This document shows positions 17,962 through 26,377 of a DNA stretch of 40,573 bases, piece by piece. How positions within the stretch are numbered: the stretch's first letter is position 1; each line of letters starts with the position of its first letter. The notes under the pieces are model-generated. The model was not told where the DNA came from. It was given only the letters and a program-made list of their open reading frames with translations, and searched no databases. Source of the DNA: Nocardia carnea (GTDB lineage Bacteria; Actinomycetota; Actinomycetes; Mycobacteriales; Mycobacteriaceae). Where the stretch lies: NCBI RefSeq assembly GCF_029868325.1, contig NZ_JARWNW010000051.1, positions 1-40,573 on the forward strand, given 5' to 3'. The translations under genes and the position numbers were made by a program.

Positions 17962-18552
17962 ATGAGGGACGCTGCGACAACGATTTCGGGGGCCTGGCGG
18001 AGCGAGGACGGAACGGCGGTCGCCTTCCGTGATGCCGCAGTGGCCTGGGCTATGGCCGCTCATGAAGTGCTGGCGGAGACCGCGACGGAGTACGGGTACT
18101 TCGTCACGGTGCAGGAGCTGGCAGAGCGGGTACAGGAGATGTCGGGGGTGCGTACCGACGCACCGACCCGCACCTGGATGGACGCGATTCTGCGGAAGGT
18201 GGCCCGGCGCTGCCACAACGCGGGGGAGCCGCCGCTGACGGCGCTGTGCGTGAAGCGGAATCTGAAGGTGAGCGACAGCTACAAGTATGTGCTGGAGTTG
18301 GCCGCGCTGCCGGTGCCGGCCGATATCGAAACCCACGCCGCGTATGCCCGCTGGGCCTGCTATGCCGCGCACGGTGCCGATGTTCCCGCCGACGGTGGCA
18401 CTCCGCCGCTGATTTCGCGGGGCGGGCCGGCCAAGCGTTCCAGTGGAGCTGTCGCGACCCGGCCGGCCCCGCCGAAAACCGAATCGCGGACGGTCGTGTG
18501 CAAGAGCTGTTTCATCCAGCTGCCCGCCACCGGTATCTGCGAGCACTGCTGA
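17962..18552 (+). CDS. Uncharacterised protein with C-terminal zinc ribbon
   Basis: I do not recognise the 196-residue product by name. The N-terminal 130 residues are helical and acidic (DAAVAWAMAAHEVLAETATEYG; VTVQELAERVQEMSGVRT) and include HN and LCVKR elements. A flexible Pro/Ala/Lys linker leads to a C-terminal CKSC-X8-CEHC pair with the spacing of a zinc ribbon. The N-terminal segment resembles conserved domains of actinobacterial proteins of unknown role, so nucleic-acid binding is a guess. There is no ribosome site. A TACGGT -10-like element (17947-17952) ends 9 bp before the ATG, so a leaderless mRNA is plausible. Confidence 0.75.
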   Translation: MRDAATTISGAWRSEDGTAVAFRDAAVAWAMAAHEVLAETATEYGYFVTVQELAERVQEMSGVRTDAPTRTWMDAILRKVARRCHNAGEPPLTALCVKRNLKVSDSYKYVLELAALPVPADIETHAAYARWACYAAHGADVPADGGTPPLISRGGPAKRSSGAVATRPAPPKTESRTVVCKSCFIQLPATGICEHC

Positions 18553-18830
18553 CACCCATCGACCTGTCCGGCGGCGATCGGACGCCTGCGGTATCGAGCG
18601 TCGCTTTCGACGGCCAGGTGCGGACGTAGCCGCCCTGCCGTGGGAGCGAGTACTGGGCTTCCCGGCCCGCTGCGCGGATTCCCGATGCATTCGACGCAGT
18701 TGCCGACCGTGCAGGAGCAGGTATCGGAAGCCCGCCGCGGGTCCCGACCGGCGTCCGGCCCGGCGCGACCGAAGTACCGCACGCGGTCCCGCCGTCATCG
18801 ACGGTCAGCTGCGGTCCGGAGTTGCGCAGT

Positions 18831-19574
18831 TCAGGCCAAGGTCGTATGCCAGAGGAAGGCGGCGGTGAGTGCACCGGCGCCGTTCACTGCCCAGTGCAAC
18901 GCGATGGGGGCCAGTAGGCTGCCGCTGCGGTGGCGGAGCCAGGTGAATACGACTGCGGCGGCCGCGGTGGCGGCTACGGCCAGCAGGATTCCGGCGAGCT
19001 GGCCGAGCAGGCCGCCGCCGAGCACACCGGACAGGCCGCGGTTACCGGTGGTGAGGCCGAAGGACGAGGCGATATGCCAGAGGCCGAACAGTAGTGAACC
19101 GGCGGCGAAGACACCGCGGGCGCCCCATAGCCGGTCGAGTGTGCCGTGCAGTACTCCGCGGAAGGCGAGTTCTTCCGGGATCACGGTTTGCAGGGGGATG
19201 ACGATCATCGAGGCGATGAGCGCGCCGGAGATCGTGGCGTAACGGTCGGCGAGGAAGAACGGCCGGGTCAGGGGGAGGGCGGCGCCGATGGCGACCGCGG
19301 CCAGCACCACCCCGACCGCGGCGAGAGCGTATTTGGTTCCGGTGCGCCAATGCCGTGGGGACAGGCCGAGCTCCGACCAGTGCATGCCCCGGCGCCGCAT
19401 CAGCGCCAGCAGCACGAGGGCGGCGACCGGGACGCTGACGATATTGGCCCACGCCGTGGTGAAGTGGGCGATCAGGTTGGTGCAGACGAGTACCACCACC
19501 ACGACCGCGACATCGATGTAAGCGTGGATTTTGTGCCGCGGAGCAGCCGTTTTCTCGGGAACCGGGTGGAGCAT
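18831..19574 (-). CDS. CPBP-family intramembrane metalloprotease (CAAX protease type)
   Basis: The 247-residue membrane protein has about seven hydrophobic segments and the three CPBP/Abi motifs: EELAFRG (residues 134-140, glutamates and arginine of the active site), FGLWHI and LHWAVNG. Such proteases process peptides, bacteriocins or prenylated proteins within the membrane, but substrates of actinobacterial members are unknown. It is divergent from the exported peptidase gene at 19741. Start choice is ATG at 19574; no strong ribosome site decides it. Confidence 0.88.
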   Translation of the reverse strand: MLHPVPEKTAAPRHKIHAYIDVAVVVVVLVCTNLIAHFTTAWANIVSVPVAALVLLALMRRRGMHWSELGLSPRHWRTGTKYALAAVGVVLAAVAIGAALPLTRPFFLADRYATISGALIASMIVIPLQTVIPEELAFRGVLHGTLDRLWGARGVFAAGSLLFGLWHIASSFGLTTGNRGLSGVLGGGLLGQLAGILLAVAATAAAAVVFTWLRHRSGSLLAPIALHWAVNGAGALTAAFLWHTTLA

Positions 19575-19740
19575 TCGGCCCAGTGTACGGATCGGCCGGA
19601 GGCACTCGCAGGGACGTGCCGGGCGACCGCGTTCACCCGGCGGGACCCCGGGAGCTCGATTAGCATATGCGGCGCGGCAAGGCCGCGAACTCGATCTGCC
19701 CAGTGGTACAACCAGCTGTTTCCGGGGAAAGTGGGTTGTG

Positions 19741-21273
19741 ATGTCGAGCGGCGATACCGACGCCGAGCGGCGTTCCGGCCGTGCCCGGTGGCGGGTGGTG
19801 GGGTGGCTGCTCGCGGTGATCGTGCTGGTGGCCGTGGCGCCGGTATTGGCCGGTGATGGGATGCGGTTTCCGTATTACAGCCAGGAGCTGGAGTGGGAGT
19901 TGTGCGATACGCCGTCGGTCGATACTCCCGGTGTCGAATGCGCGGATGTGGTGGTCCCGCTCGACTACTCCGACCCCGACGGCCGCACCCTGACCGTGGT
20001 GATCTCCCGGGTGCCGGCCACCGACCCGGATCGGCGGCGCGGAATCCTGATGTCGAACCCGGGCGGCCCGGGTGCGGCGGGGTTGGACAGCCCGGCGCTG
20101 CTGGGGGATGTGCTGAGCCCTGATGTGCTCGCACAGTACGACCTGATCGGCATGGACCCGCGCGGTATCGGTGCTTCCGATCCCGCGCCGCCCTGCGGCT
20201 GGCCGGTCTCGGAAGCGGTTCGGTCGGCCGGGCCGACGCCTGCCGGTTTCGACGAAGAAGTGTTGTTCGCCGGTGAGCTGGCCGCGGCCTGCCTGGACGG
20301 CGATACCGAGAAGCTGCGTCATCTCACGACTCGTAATACGGCGCGCGATATGGATCTGATTCGCGCCGTGCTGGGGGAGGAGAAGATCAACTACTTCGGA
20401 TTGTCTTACGGGACGTATCTGGGTGCGGTGTTCACCGAGATGTTCCCGCAGCGCAGCGACCGGATGGTGCTCGACAGCGCGATCGACCCGGACCGCTACT
20501 GGACCGGCCTCGTCCAGGATTGGGGCCCGGCCGACGAGCTCGCCTTCGATGATTGGGCCCGCTGGGCCGCGGCCCGCAACACCACCTACCGTCTCGGGGC
20601 GACCGCGCCGGAGGTCCGCGCGACGGTGGACGGGCTGTATCAGCGGACGGCCCGGGAGCCGATCATGGTCGACGGCTACGCGATCGACGACCATATCTTC
20701 CCCTTCATCCTGCACAACCTGCTGCGCAGCTATCAGGTGAACGAAACACTGGCCGCGACGGTGCGCGATATCGCCGCCGCCACCGCGGGGGATACGCAGA
20801 GTTCGGCCGAATCCGGGCTCGCAGACCTGCTCGAGGCGCTGTTCACCGGCGAGAACTCGGAACTGATGTTCGTCGCCTGCGGGGACGCCGACGCCCCGGA
20901 CGACCCGCAGTGGTACCGGCGCAATATCGAAGCCACCCGCGCCACCCAGCCGCTGTTCGGGGCGCTGGCGAACAATATTCAGCCGTGCGCGTTCTGGCCG
21001 CCGCCCGTGGAGCCGGCGACCGTGGTGCGCAACGATGTGCCGGTACTGATCGTCCAGGCGACCGGTGATCCACGTACTCCCTATGGGGAGGCGGTTCAGC
21101 TGCACCGGCACCTCAGTGAGTCACGGCTGGTGACGCTGCGCGATGTCCGCATCCACCTCACCTTCCGGCCCGGGCTCAGCAGCTGCGTGAACAATGCGAT
21201 CAACGGCTATCTCGGCACCGGGCAGCTACCTGCCACAGATATCACCTGCACCCCGAATCAGCCGGTTCGATGA
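19741..21273 (+). CDS. Exported alpha/beta-hydrolase peptidase (TAP/SlpD-like)
   Basis: The 510-residue protein starts with a membrane anchor (WLLAVIVLVAVAPVLA, residues about 20-36), so it acts outside the membrane. The catalytic domain follows, with oxyanion loop NPGGPG, nucleophile elbow GLSYGT (Ser222), Asp443 in TGDPRTPY and a likely His472 in RIHLTF. The middle lid and C-terminal TAP domain match the Streptomyces tripeptidyl aminopeptidase family. The His motif differs from the usual GHG, so rates or specificity may differ. Start is ATG at 19741 (GTG at 19738 also possible) with GGGGAAAG upstream. Confidence 0.88.
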   Translation: MSSGDTDAERRSGRARWRVVGWLLAVIVLVAVAPVLAGDGMRFPYYSQELEWELCDTPSVDTPGVECADVVVPLDYSDPDGRTLTVVISRVPATDPDRRRGILMSNPGGPGAAGLDSPALLGDVLSPDVLAQYDLIGMDPRGIGASDPAPPCGWPVSEAVRSAGPTPAGFDEEVLFAGELAAACLDGDTEKLRHLTTRNTARDMDLIRAVLGEEKINYFGLSYGTYLGAVFTEMFPQRSDRMVLDSAIDPDRYWTGLVQDWGPADELAFDDWARWAAARNTTYRLGATAPEVRATVDGLYQRTAREPIMVDGYAIDDHIFPFILHNLLRSYQVNETLAATVRDIAAATAGDTQSSAESGLADLLEALFTGENSELMFVACGDADAPDDPQWYRRNIEATRATQPLFGALANNIQPCAFWPPPVEPATVVRNDVPVLIVQATGDPRTPYGEAVQLHRHLSESRLVTLRDVRIHLTFRPGLSSCVNNAINGYLGTGQLPATDITCTPNQPVR

Positions 21274-21552
21274 CCTGAGACCGGCTCACCGGGGCGGCCT
21301 GAGTCGACCTGCGGAGTGGGCCCGAACCCGGAGTGCCACAGGATCGGCCCACGCCGCGATGTAGACGCCCATGGCGCGAGCGGGCGAGCCTCCGAAGTGA
21401 CAGGCAGCCTTTGGAAAGGTACGGGCCCGCAGCGATCGCGGACTCCCCCGCCGGACAGCGCGACGGCGGAGACAACCCGGCAGTGGCCGGTCGCCGCGGC
21501 TATCCGGGAGGATGCCCGCTTTTCCTCGGACCGCGGGCGATACGCCTGCCGT

Positions 21553-22500
21553 TCACTCTGCCGCCGGCGGTCCGGCTGCCCAGCCGTCGGGGTCGGTCCA
21601 GGCCTGTAGTGACCGTGTGGTTTCGAATCGACGGGGCTTGCCGGTGCGGGGATCGGTGAACTCCAGGGTCGCGGCCAGTAGCTGGAGCGGGCGGCGATAG
21701 TCGTCGAGCTGTTTATCGGTGATCACCGGGTAGAAATCGTCGCCGAGAATGGGGATACCCAGCGAATTCATATGCAGGCGCAGCTGATGGGTGCGCCCGG
21801 TCGCCGGATACAGCCGGTAGCGGCCGAGCTCACCGCGCTGTTCGACGAGTTCGATGCGGGTGCGTGCGTTCGGCGGGCCCGGCACCTCCTGGGCCGCGAG
21901 GATATGTTTCTCCTTGATGATTCGGCTTACCAATTCGACCGGGAAATCCAGGTCGGGCCGCAATCCGGCCACAGCCTCGTATTCCTTGCGGACGTGTTGC
22001 CGCTGAAACATCGTCTGGTAGGCGCCGCGGGCTGCCGGATCGATCACGAACAGCACCAGCCCGGCGGTCGCGCGGTCGAGCCGGTGCGCGGGAATCAGGT
22101 CGGGCAGGTCGAGTTCGCGGCGCAGCTTGACCAGGGCGGTCTGCAGGATATGGCTGCCGCGGGGGATGGTGGCCAGGAAATGGGGTTTATCGGCGACCAG
22201 GATGGTGTCGTCGCGGTAGACGATCGGGATATCGAACGGGACCGGGTGTTCGGCAGGGAGGTCGCGATGGAACCAGACCGCACCGCCGGGGACATACGGG
22301 GAGTCGAGGCCGAGCGGGCCGTCCAGGTCGACGATTTCGCCGGCCCGCAACATTTCGTCGATCCGTGCCGGTTCGACGCGGGGCAGCCGGTGGATCAGAT
22401 GTGCGCGCAGGCTCGGCCAGTCACCGTCTTCGGGGAGCCGTAGCCGGGCCGGGTCCAGTCCGTACCGCTTCGGCAGCGGGGGCTGCTGCCTTCGTCGCAT
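21553..22500 (-). CDS. RluA-family pseudouridine synthase
   Basis: The 315-residue enzyme would isomerise uridine in rRNA or tRNA. The catalytic motif is HRLDRATAGL, with Asp142 the nucleophile, followed by YEAVAGL and the C-terminal YPATGRTHQLRLHMNSLGIPILGDDFYP. The N-terminus (residues 1-80) is unlike an S4 domain and has many basic residues. It stands alone; 279 bp without a visible gene lie between it and the upstream convergent peptidase gene. Confidence 0.93.
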   Translation of the reverse strand: MRRRQQPPLPKRYGLDPARLRLPEDGDWPSLRAHLIHRLPRVEPARIDEMLRAGEIVDLDGPLGLDSPYVPGGAVWFHRDLPAEHPVPFDIPIVYRDDTILVADKPHFLATIPRGSHILQTALVKLRRELDLPDLIPAHRLDRATAGLVLFVIDPAARGAYQTMFQRQHVRKEYEAVAGLRPDLDFPVELVSRIIKEKHILAAQEVPGPPNARTRIELVEQRGELGRYRLYPATGRTHQLRLHMNSLGIPILGDDFYPVITDKQLDDYRRPLQLLAATLEFTDPRTGKPRRFETTRSLQAWTDPDGWAAGPPAAE

Positions 22501-22551
22501 CGTCGCAGCATAGTCGGCGCGACCTGGGCGGCTGCGATGCGGACCGGCCGG

Positions 22552-23253
22552 TTACTTCCAGTAGCCCTGGGCTTTGATCCGGTTCTTCGGCAGCGTGGCG
22601 CGCAAGGTTTTCACTACGGCGCGGGTGGTGGCGGTATCGCAGGCGACCCAGGCGAACGCATCCTGGGCGACGGTGAGTCCTTCGGCCGCCTCGCGGATGG
22701 CGCGGCCGTCGTCGATGCGCTGGAGCCAGGTCACCGTGTGGTGCGGTTTGTTGCGCACGGGCAGGGTGGGGTCCGATTCGTACTGCCATTCCAGCCACAC
22801 CCGCGCCGGGGTGTCGCCGATGGCTTCGAGCAGGGTGTTCACCGCGGGTAATGAGGCGCTGTCGCCGAAGATCAGGTATTCGCCCGGGGTGACGGCGGGT
22901 AGCTCGAAGTGGGAGCCGAGCACGGAGGTTTCGATGACCTCGCCGATTTGTGCCCGCTCGGCCCAGGCACCGGCCGGGCCGGTGTGGACGGCGAATTCGA
23001 TGTAGAAGTGGTCGTTCTCGGGATCCTGGTCGATCAGGGTGTAGCCGCGGTGGTGGAGTTTGTCGGTTTCGGCGTCCGGGATCCACAGCCGGATGAACTG
23101 GGTGGGGTGGACCGGATGGTCGTTCAGCAGACCCCCGGCAGTGAAGCCGATGCGGATGTATTTGTCGGTGATCCGCTCGGTGGAGGTGACCGTCAGCCGG
23201 TAGTCGTCGGCCCGCCACACCTTCATGATTACGCCATTACTGCCTCTGCCCAT
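22552..23253 (-). CDS. Siderophore-interacting protein, FAD-dependent ferric reductase
   Basis: The 233-residue flavoprotein belongs to the ViuB/SIP family that releases iron from ferric siderophores in the cytoplasm using NAD(P)H or ferredoxin. It has TVTSTERITDKYIRIGFTAGG, the FAD motif HRGYTLIDQD and the SVLGSHFELPAVTPGEYLIFGDSASLPA pyrophosphate-binding region, ending in KNRIKAQGYWK. An IdeR-like box abuts the ATG at 23253. This makes either a leaderless start or use of the in-frame ATG at 23226 possible. Homologues recalled from memory begin like MGRG, favouring 23253. Confidence 0.92.
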   Translation of the reverse strand: MGRGSNGVIMKVWRADDYRLTVTSTERITDKYIRIGFTAGGLLNDHPVHPTQFIRLWIPDAETDKLHHRGYTLIDQDPENDHFYIEFAVHTGPAGAWAERAQIGEVIETSVLGSHFELPAVTPGEYLIFGDSASLPAVNTLLEAIGDTPARVWLEWQYESDPTLPVRNKPHHTVTWLQRIDDGRAIREAAEGLTVAQDAFAWVACDTATTRAVVKTLRATLPKNRIKAQGYWK

Positions 23254-23272
23254 ATAGGTTAGCTTAACCTAA
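23254..23272 (-). promoter_or_regulatory. IdeR-type iron box controlling the siderophore-interacting protein gene
   Basis: ATAGGTTAGCTTAACCTAA matches 16 of 19 positions of the consensus TTAGGTTAGGCTAACCTAA and is nearly palindromic. It touches the SIP start codon. Iron-bound IdeR would block transcription when iron is plentiful. Confidence 0.9.
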
Positions 23273-23376
23273 CTTCGCGGGCGTGTCGGGGTTTGTCGAG
23301 ACTCCTTGGCGGCTGGTGGATTCGTCCACTTGCGTGAATCCGGTGGGATCCTGTTCGCACGACACCGGCAGGGCTG

Positions 23377-23395
23377 TTAGCTTAGCCTAAGCGAA
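23377..23395 (+). promoter_or_regulatory. IdeR-type iron box, distal, upstream of the adenylation-like gene
   Basis: TTAGCTTAGCCTAAGCGAA matches 15 of 19 consensus positions. It lies in the SIP/adenylation-like divergent region, 200 bp upstream of the adenylation-like start codon. Confidence 0.75.
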
Positions 23396-23447
23396 TTGTG
23401 AGTTGAAAATGCGGAATGCCGATATGGAGAATACCGCTCTCGCAATG

Positions 23448-23466
23448 TAAGGTAAGCCTAAGCGCA
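23448..23466 (+). promoter_or_regulatory. IdeR-type iron box, proximal, upstream of the adenylation-like gene
   Basis: TAAGGTAAGCCTAAGCGCA matches 13 of 19 consensus positions. The core GTAAGGTAAGCCTA is repeated exactly before the lysine hydroxylase gene at 24912, which supports a shared regulator. Confidence 0.65.
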
Positions 23467-23484
23467 ATATGGTGTCAGGGTTCG

Positions 23485-23577
23485 GTGGTGACCGTGCCGA
23501 GCAGTGAAGCGGGAGCGGTGGTGAACGATCCGGTGGTGATCGGTACCCGGGCGCTGCCCGCGCCAGGAGGTGACTGA
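23485..23577 (+). CDS. Possible 30-residue coupled leader ORF
   Basis: A GTG at 23485 opens a 30-codon frame whose TGA overlaps the next gene's ATG (TGATG). Its end also contains that gene's AGGAGG ribosome site. The peptide is Val/Pro/Gly-rich (VVNDPVVIGTRALPAPGGD near the end) with no recognised domain. It may couple translation of the iron-regulated gene, be a residue of a longer ancestral protein, or be chance. Confidence 0.35.
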   Translation: MVTVPSSEAGAVVNDPVVIGTRALPAPGGD

Positions 23578-24629
23578 TGACCGTCGTCGACGATATCCGG
23601 GGAATCGATTCGCTCGTTGCCGCGAGCCCGACAGCCGGTGAACGGGAACGCATCCTCGGTGAATGGGCCACCGGTGTCGAACCGTATGACCTGTCGCCGC
23701 TGGTCACCGTGATCCGGCACGGACATATGGTGCCCGGTACGCGGGTTGCGGCCCGCTGCGGCGGCGAGGTGGTGACCTACGGCGAACTGTTCGGCCGGCT
23801 CGACGGGATCGACGCAGTACGCGGTTCGTCCGCGCTGCCCACTCCCGCCGGACTCGCTGCGCTGCTCGCCGAATTCGTCACCGCCTCCCGGGTCGGTACC
23901 GGCCGTTTCGGTTGCGCCGGACTGCTGCTCGGCGCCGATGCGCTCGCGGTGGCCGTTGCCGACCGTCGCGGTGTCGCCGCCGACCGCCGGCTGCGCCGAG
24001 TGGATCCCGCGATGCGGCCTGCCGATGTCCGGCTGCTGGCACTGCCGTGGGGCGATCCGCAGAACACTGCCGACCTGCTGGCGGCCTGGTCCTCGGGTGC
24101 GACTGTCGTGGTGCCGACCGAAACCCAGCGCCGCGACCCCGCCGCGCTGGCCGCGCTGGTCGAGACCCACGCGGTATCGCAGATAGTTGCCGAGGCCGAA
24201 CTCCCGATCCGTCTCGCCGAGTCCGGCGTGGACCGGTTGCCGGCCGTGGCGCGGTGGGATCTGGTGGGCACCGAGGGTGGTTCGGCGCTGCCGGAAGCCG
24301 TGCGCCGGTTATCGCCGGATGCGGTGGCAACTGTCGCGTACCACGCCTCGGCCTACCTGGGTGCGGTCGCACGCGGACCGCTGGCGGCGACCGCCTGGAC
24401 CCGTCCGGTACCCGGCGCGAAAGTGCTGCTGCTGGACGAAGGACGGTTGGTTCCGCCGGGTGTTGTCGGTGATGTTCATATCGGCGGCCGCGCGCTGGGC
24501 GCCGAATTCGCCGGCGGTGTCGAACGCGAGCGGTTCGTCAGCGATCCTTACGAACCCGGTGCGCGCCTGTTCCGGACGGGAGACCGGGGCTGGTGGACCT
24601 CCGAGGGCCGGTTGATCATCGAATCCTGA
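23577..24629 (+). CDS. Degenerate stand-alone adenylation-domain-like protein
   Basis: The 350-residue protein resembles an NRPS adenylation domain in fragments: a linker/A1 region (LGEWATGVEPYDLSP; VTYGELFGRLD), a middle aligned to ATVVVPTETQRRDP, and near the C-terminus VPPGVVGDVHIGGRALGAEFAGG and LFRTGDRGWW (A6/A7). The P-loop A3 motif (SGSTGTPKG type), the FD/A4 and YGPTE/A5 signatures are missing. It stops before the C-terminal subdomain with the A10 lysine. It probably cannot adenylate. ATG at 23577 has AGGAGG at 23565-23570. Iron boxes upstream and the siderophore genes downstream suggest a structural or carrier-binding role, or decay. Confidence 0.8.
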   Translation: MTVVDDIRGIDSLVAASPTAGERERILGEWATGVEPYDLSPLVTVIRHGHMVPGTRVAARCGGEVVTYGELFGRLDGIDAVRGSSALPTPAGLAALLAEFVTASRVGTGRFGCAGLLLGADALAVAVADRRGVAADRRLRRVDPAMRPADVRLLALPWGDPQNTADLLAAWSSGATVVVPTETQRRDPAALAALVETHAVSQIVAEAELPIRLAESGVDRLPAVARWDLVGTEGGSALPEAVRRLSPDAVATVAYHASAYLGAVARGPLAATAWTRPVPGAKVLLLDEGRLVPPGVVGDVHIGGRALGAEFAGGVERERFVSDPYEPGARLFRTGDRGWWTSEGRLIIES

Positions 24630-25021
24630 GCCCCGGACCACGGGCGGGGTTCGAATGTGGTTGTCCGCACCGTGTGGACAGTATTGCTGGTGCCGTCGGG
24701 TGTCGGCCGACCGTGAGTGAGACACGCCGGCCGCATGGTGGCCGCTGTCGGGGGCCGAAGACCGGGCGCCCCGCGGTGTTCCCTACGCAAGCTCCACCGC
24801 TGGCCTCGAATTGCGGCTGTTGGGACAGGTATTCGCGCTGTTCACGGGCTGTTCGGCCGTGCTGACGGCCAATTTCCGATCGGAGCCGAGGGTTTCGCGA
24901 CCTCTCCTCATGTAAGGTAAGCCTATGCGAACTCGGGTGGTTCGGACTGTCCCGTGCGACAGGCACCACCGCGTACAACGAGGCGCGACGCCATCGGGCT
25001 GTCGGGAAAGTGGGAGAACCA
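24630..25021. other. Intergenic region before the lysine hydroxylase gene
   Basis: No gene is supported in these 392 bp. They hold an IdeR-like box at 24913-24931 and the ribosome site for the hydroxylase. The roughly 90 nt between box and start codon would be the 5' leader. Confidence 0.55.
24913..24931 (+). promoter_or_regulatory. IdeR-type iron box upstream of the lysine N-hydroxylase gene
   Basis: TAAGGTAAGCCTATGCGAA matches 13 of 19 consensus positions and shares the 14-bp core GTAAGGTAAGCCTA with the box at 23448. It predicts an iron-repressed promoter 100 bp before the hydroxylase. Confidence 0.65.
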
Positions 25022-26314
25022 GTGGACAGACTTCTGGTGGTCGGTGCGGGTCCCAAGGCCATGGCGGTCGCCGCCAAGGCGTATGTGCTGCGCGAACTGG
25101 GCCTGCCGGCGCCGCAGGTCACCGTGGTGGAACCCAATGCGGTGGGCGGGAATTGGCTGGCAACCGGCGGGTGGACCGACGGCCGGCACCGGTTGGGGAC
25201 AAGCCCGGAAAAAGATATCGGCTTCCCGTATCACTCCACCTGGGCGCGCGGCCATAATCACGCCGTCAACCAGGCCATGATGGCTTTCGGATGGACGGCC
25301 TTCCTGGTCGATCGCGGCACCTACGCGGAATGGGTGGATCGCGGGCGGCCGAGTCCGGAACACGCTCTGTGGGCGAAATACCTGCAGTGGGTGGCACGTA
25401 AGTCCGGCGTGGAAGTCGTGCGCGGCCGGGTGTGCACCATTCGAGCCGAGGGAGCCGGCTGGCGGGTCACCGTCGAAGGAGCGGACGGGGAAACCGCCGA
25501 GATCGACGCGCAGCGGTTGATGGTCACCGGTCCGGGTGACAGCGGGCGAGCGCTGGCCGAGCATCCGAAGCTGTTGAGCATCGCCGACTTCTGGGATCTG
25601 GCCGGTCGGCGGAAACTGCCGCCGTCCTCCCGGGCCGCGGTGATCGGCGGCGGCGAGACGGCAGGCTCGGCCATGGACGAACTGGTCCGCCATGATGTGC
25701 TGACGGTGTCGGTGATCTCGCCCGCGGCCACCATCTACACCCGGGGTGAAAGTTATTTCGAGAACTCGCTGTTCAGCGATCCCGCCAAATGGCGGGCACT
25801 GAGTGTCGCCGAACGCCGGGATGTGGTGCGGCGGACCGACCGGGGGGTGTTCTCGGTGCGGGTGCAGGAAACGCTGCTCGCGGACAACCGAGTGCATCAT
25901 CTGCAGGGCCGGGTGGTCCGGGTGGCCGATCAGGGCGACGGTGTGGCGCTGACCTTGCGTAACGAATCCCGGCCCGATCAGACGCATGCCTTCGATCTGG
26001 TGGTCGACGCGATCGGCGGCCAGCCGCTGTGGTTCCTGGACCTGTTCGACGACGAGGTCGCGGATCTGTTCGAACTGGCGGTGGGCGGCCCGGTCACGCA
26101 GGCCCGGATCGAGGCCGTGATGGGGTTCGATCTGGCGGTCGAGGGTTTACCGGCGAAGTTGTACCTGCCGAATATGGCCGGTCTCGCACAGGGGCCGGGG
26201 TTCCCGAATCTCAGTTGCCTGGGCGAACTTTCCGACCGGATTTTGGCGAGTGCGCCGGTATCCGCGGGCGCGGCGGTGCGCTCGGAGCTGCCGGAACACG
26301 TCCCGGCACACTGA
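25022..26314 (+). CDS. mbtG: L-lysine N6-hydroxylase, MbtG/NbtG type
   Basis: The 430-residue flavin monooxygenase should hydroxylate the lysine side-chain nitrogen to make the hydroxamate iron ligand. It is near the length of mycobacterial MbtG and shares its distinctive motifs: GAGPKAMAVAAKA (FAD, residues 8-20), GGNWLATGGWTDGRHRLGTSPEKDIGFPY, AVIGGGETAGSAMDEL (NADPH), YTRGESYFENSLFSDPAKW and LAQGPGFPNLSCLG. GTG at 25022 is chosen over GTG at 25010, because GGGAG lies five bases upstream and homologues start at this point. An iron box precedes it, and a formyltransferase gene follows after 63 bp with its own iron box. Confidence 0.93.
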   Translation: MDRLLVVGAGPKAMAVAAKAYVLRELGLPAPQVTVVEPNAVGGNWLATGGWTDGRHRLGTSPEKDIGFPYHSTWARGHNHAVNQAMMAFGWTAFLVDRGTYAEWVDRGRPSPEHALWAKYLQWVARKSGVEVVRGRVCTIRAEGAGWRVTVEGADGETAEIDAQRLMVTGPGDSGRALAEHPKLLSIADFWDLAGRRKLPPSSRAAVIGGGETAGSAMDELVRHDVLTVSVISPAATIYTRGESYFENSLFSDPAKWRALSVAERRDVVRRTDRGVFSVRVQETLLADNRVHHLQGRVVRVADQGDGVALTLRNESRPDQTHAFDLVVDAIGGQPLWFLDLFDDEVADLFELAVGGPVTQARIEAVMGFDLAVEGLPAKLYLPNMAGLAQGPGFPNLSCLGELSDRILASAPVSAGAAVRSELPEHVPAH

Positions 26315-26324
26315 CGGCCCAGCC

Positions 26325-26343
26325 CTAGGCTAGGCTTGCCTTA
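26325..26343 (+). promoter_or_regulatory. IdeR-type iron box over the formyltransferase promoter
   Basis: CTAGGCTAGGCTTGCCTTA matches 14 of 19 consensus positions. It overlaps a good promoter: TTGCCT (26336-26341) with TATAGA (26360-26365), 18 bp apart. IdeR bound here would cover the -35 element. Confidence 0.75.
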
Positions 26344-26365
26344 CTTTTGCCCAGCAACATATAGA
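26336..26365 (+). promoter_or_regulatory. Promoter of the formyltransferase-NRPS genes
   Basis: TTGCCT and TATAGA, separated by 18 bp, form a sigma-70-like promoter whose start would lie about 5-6 bp before the GAGG ribosome site at 26367-26370. Confidence 0.6.
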
Positions 26366-26377
26366 TGAGGTTCGTTG

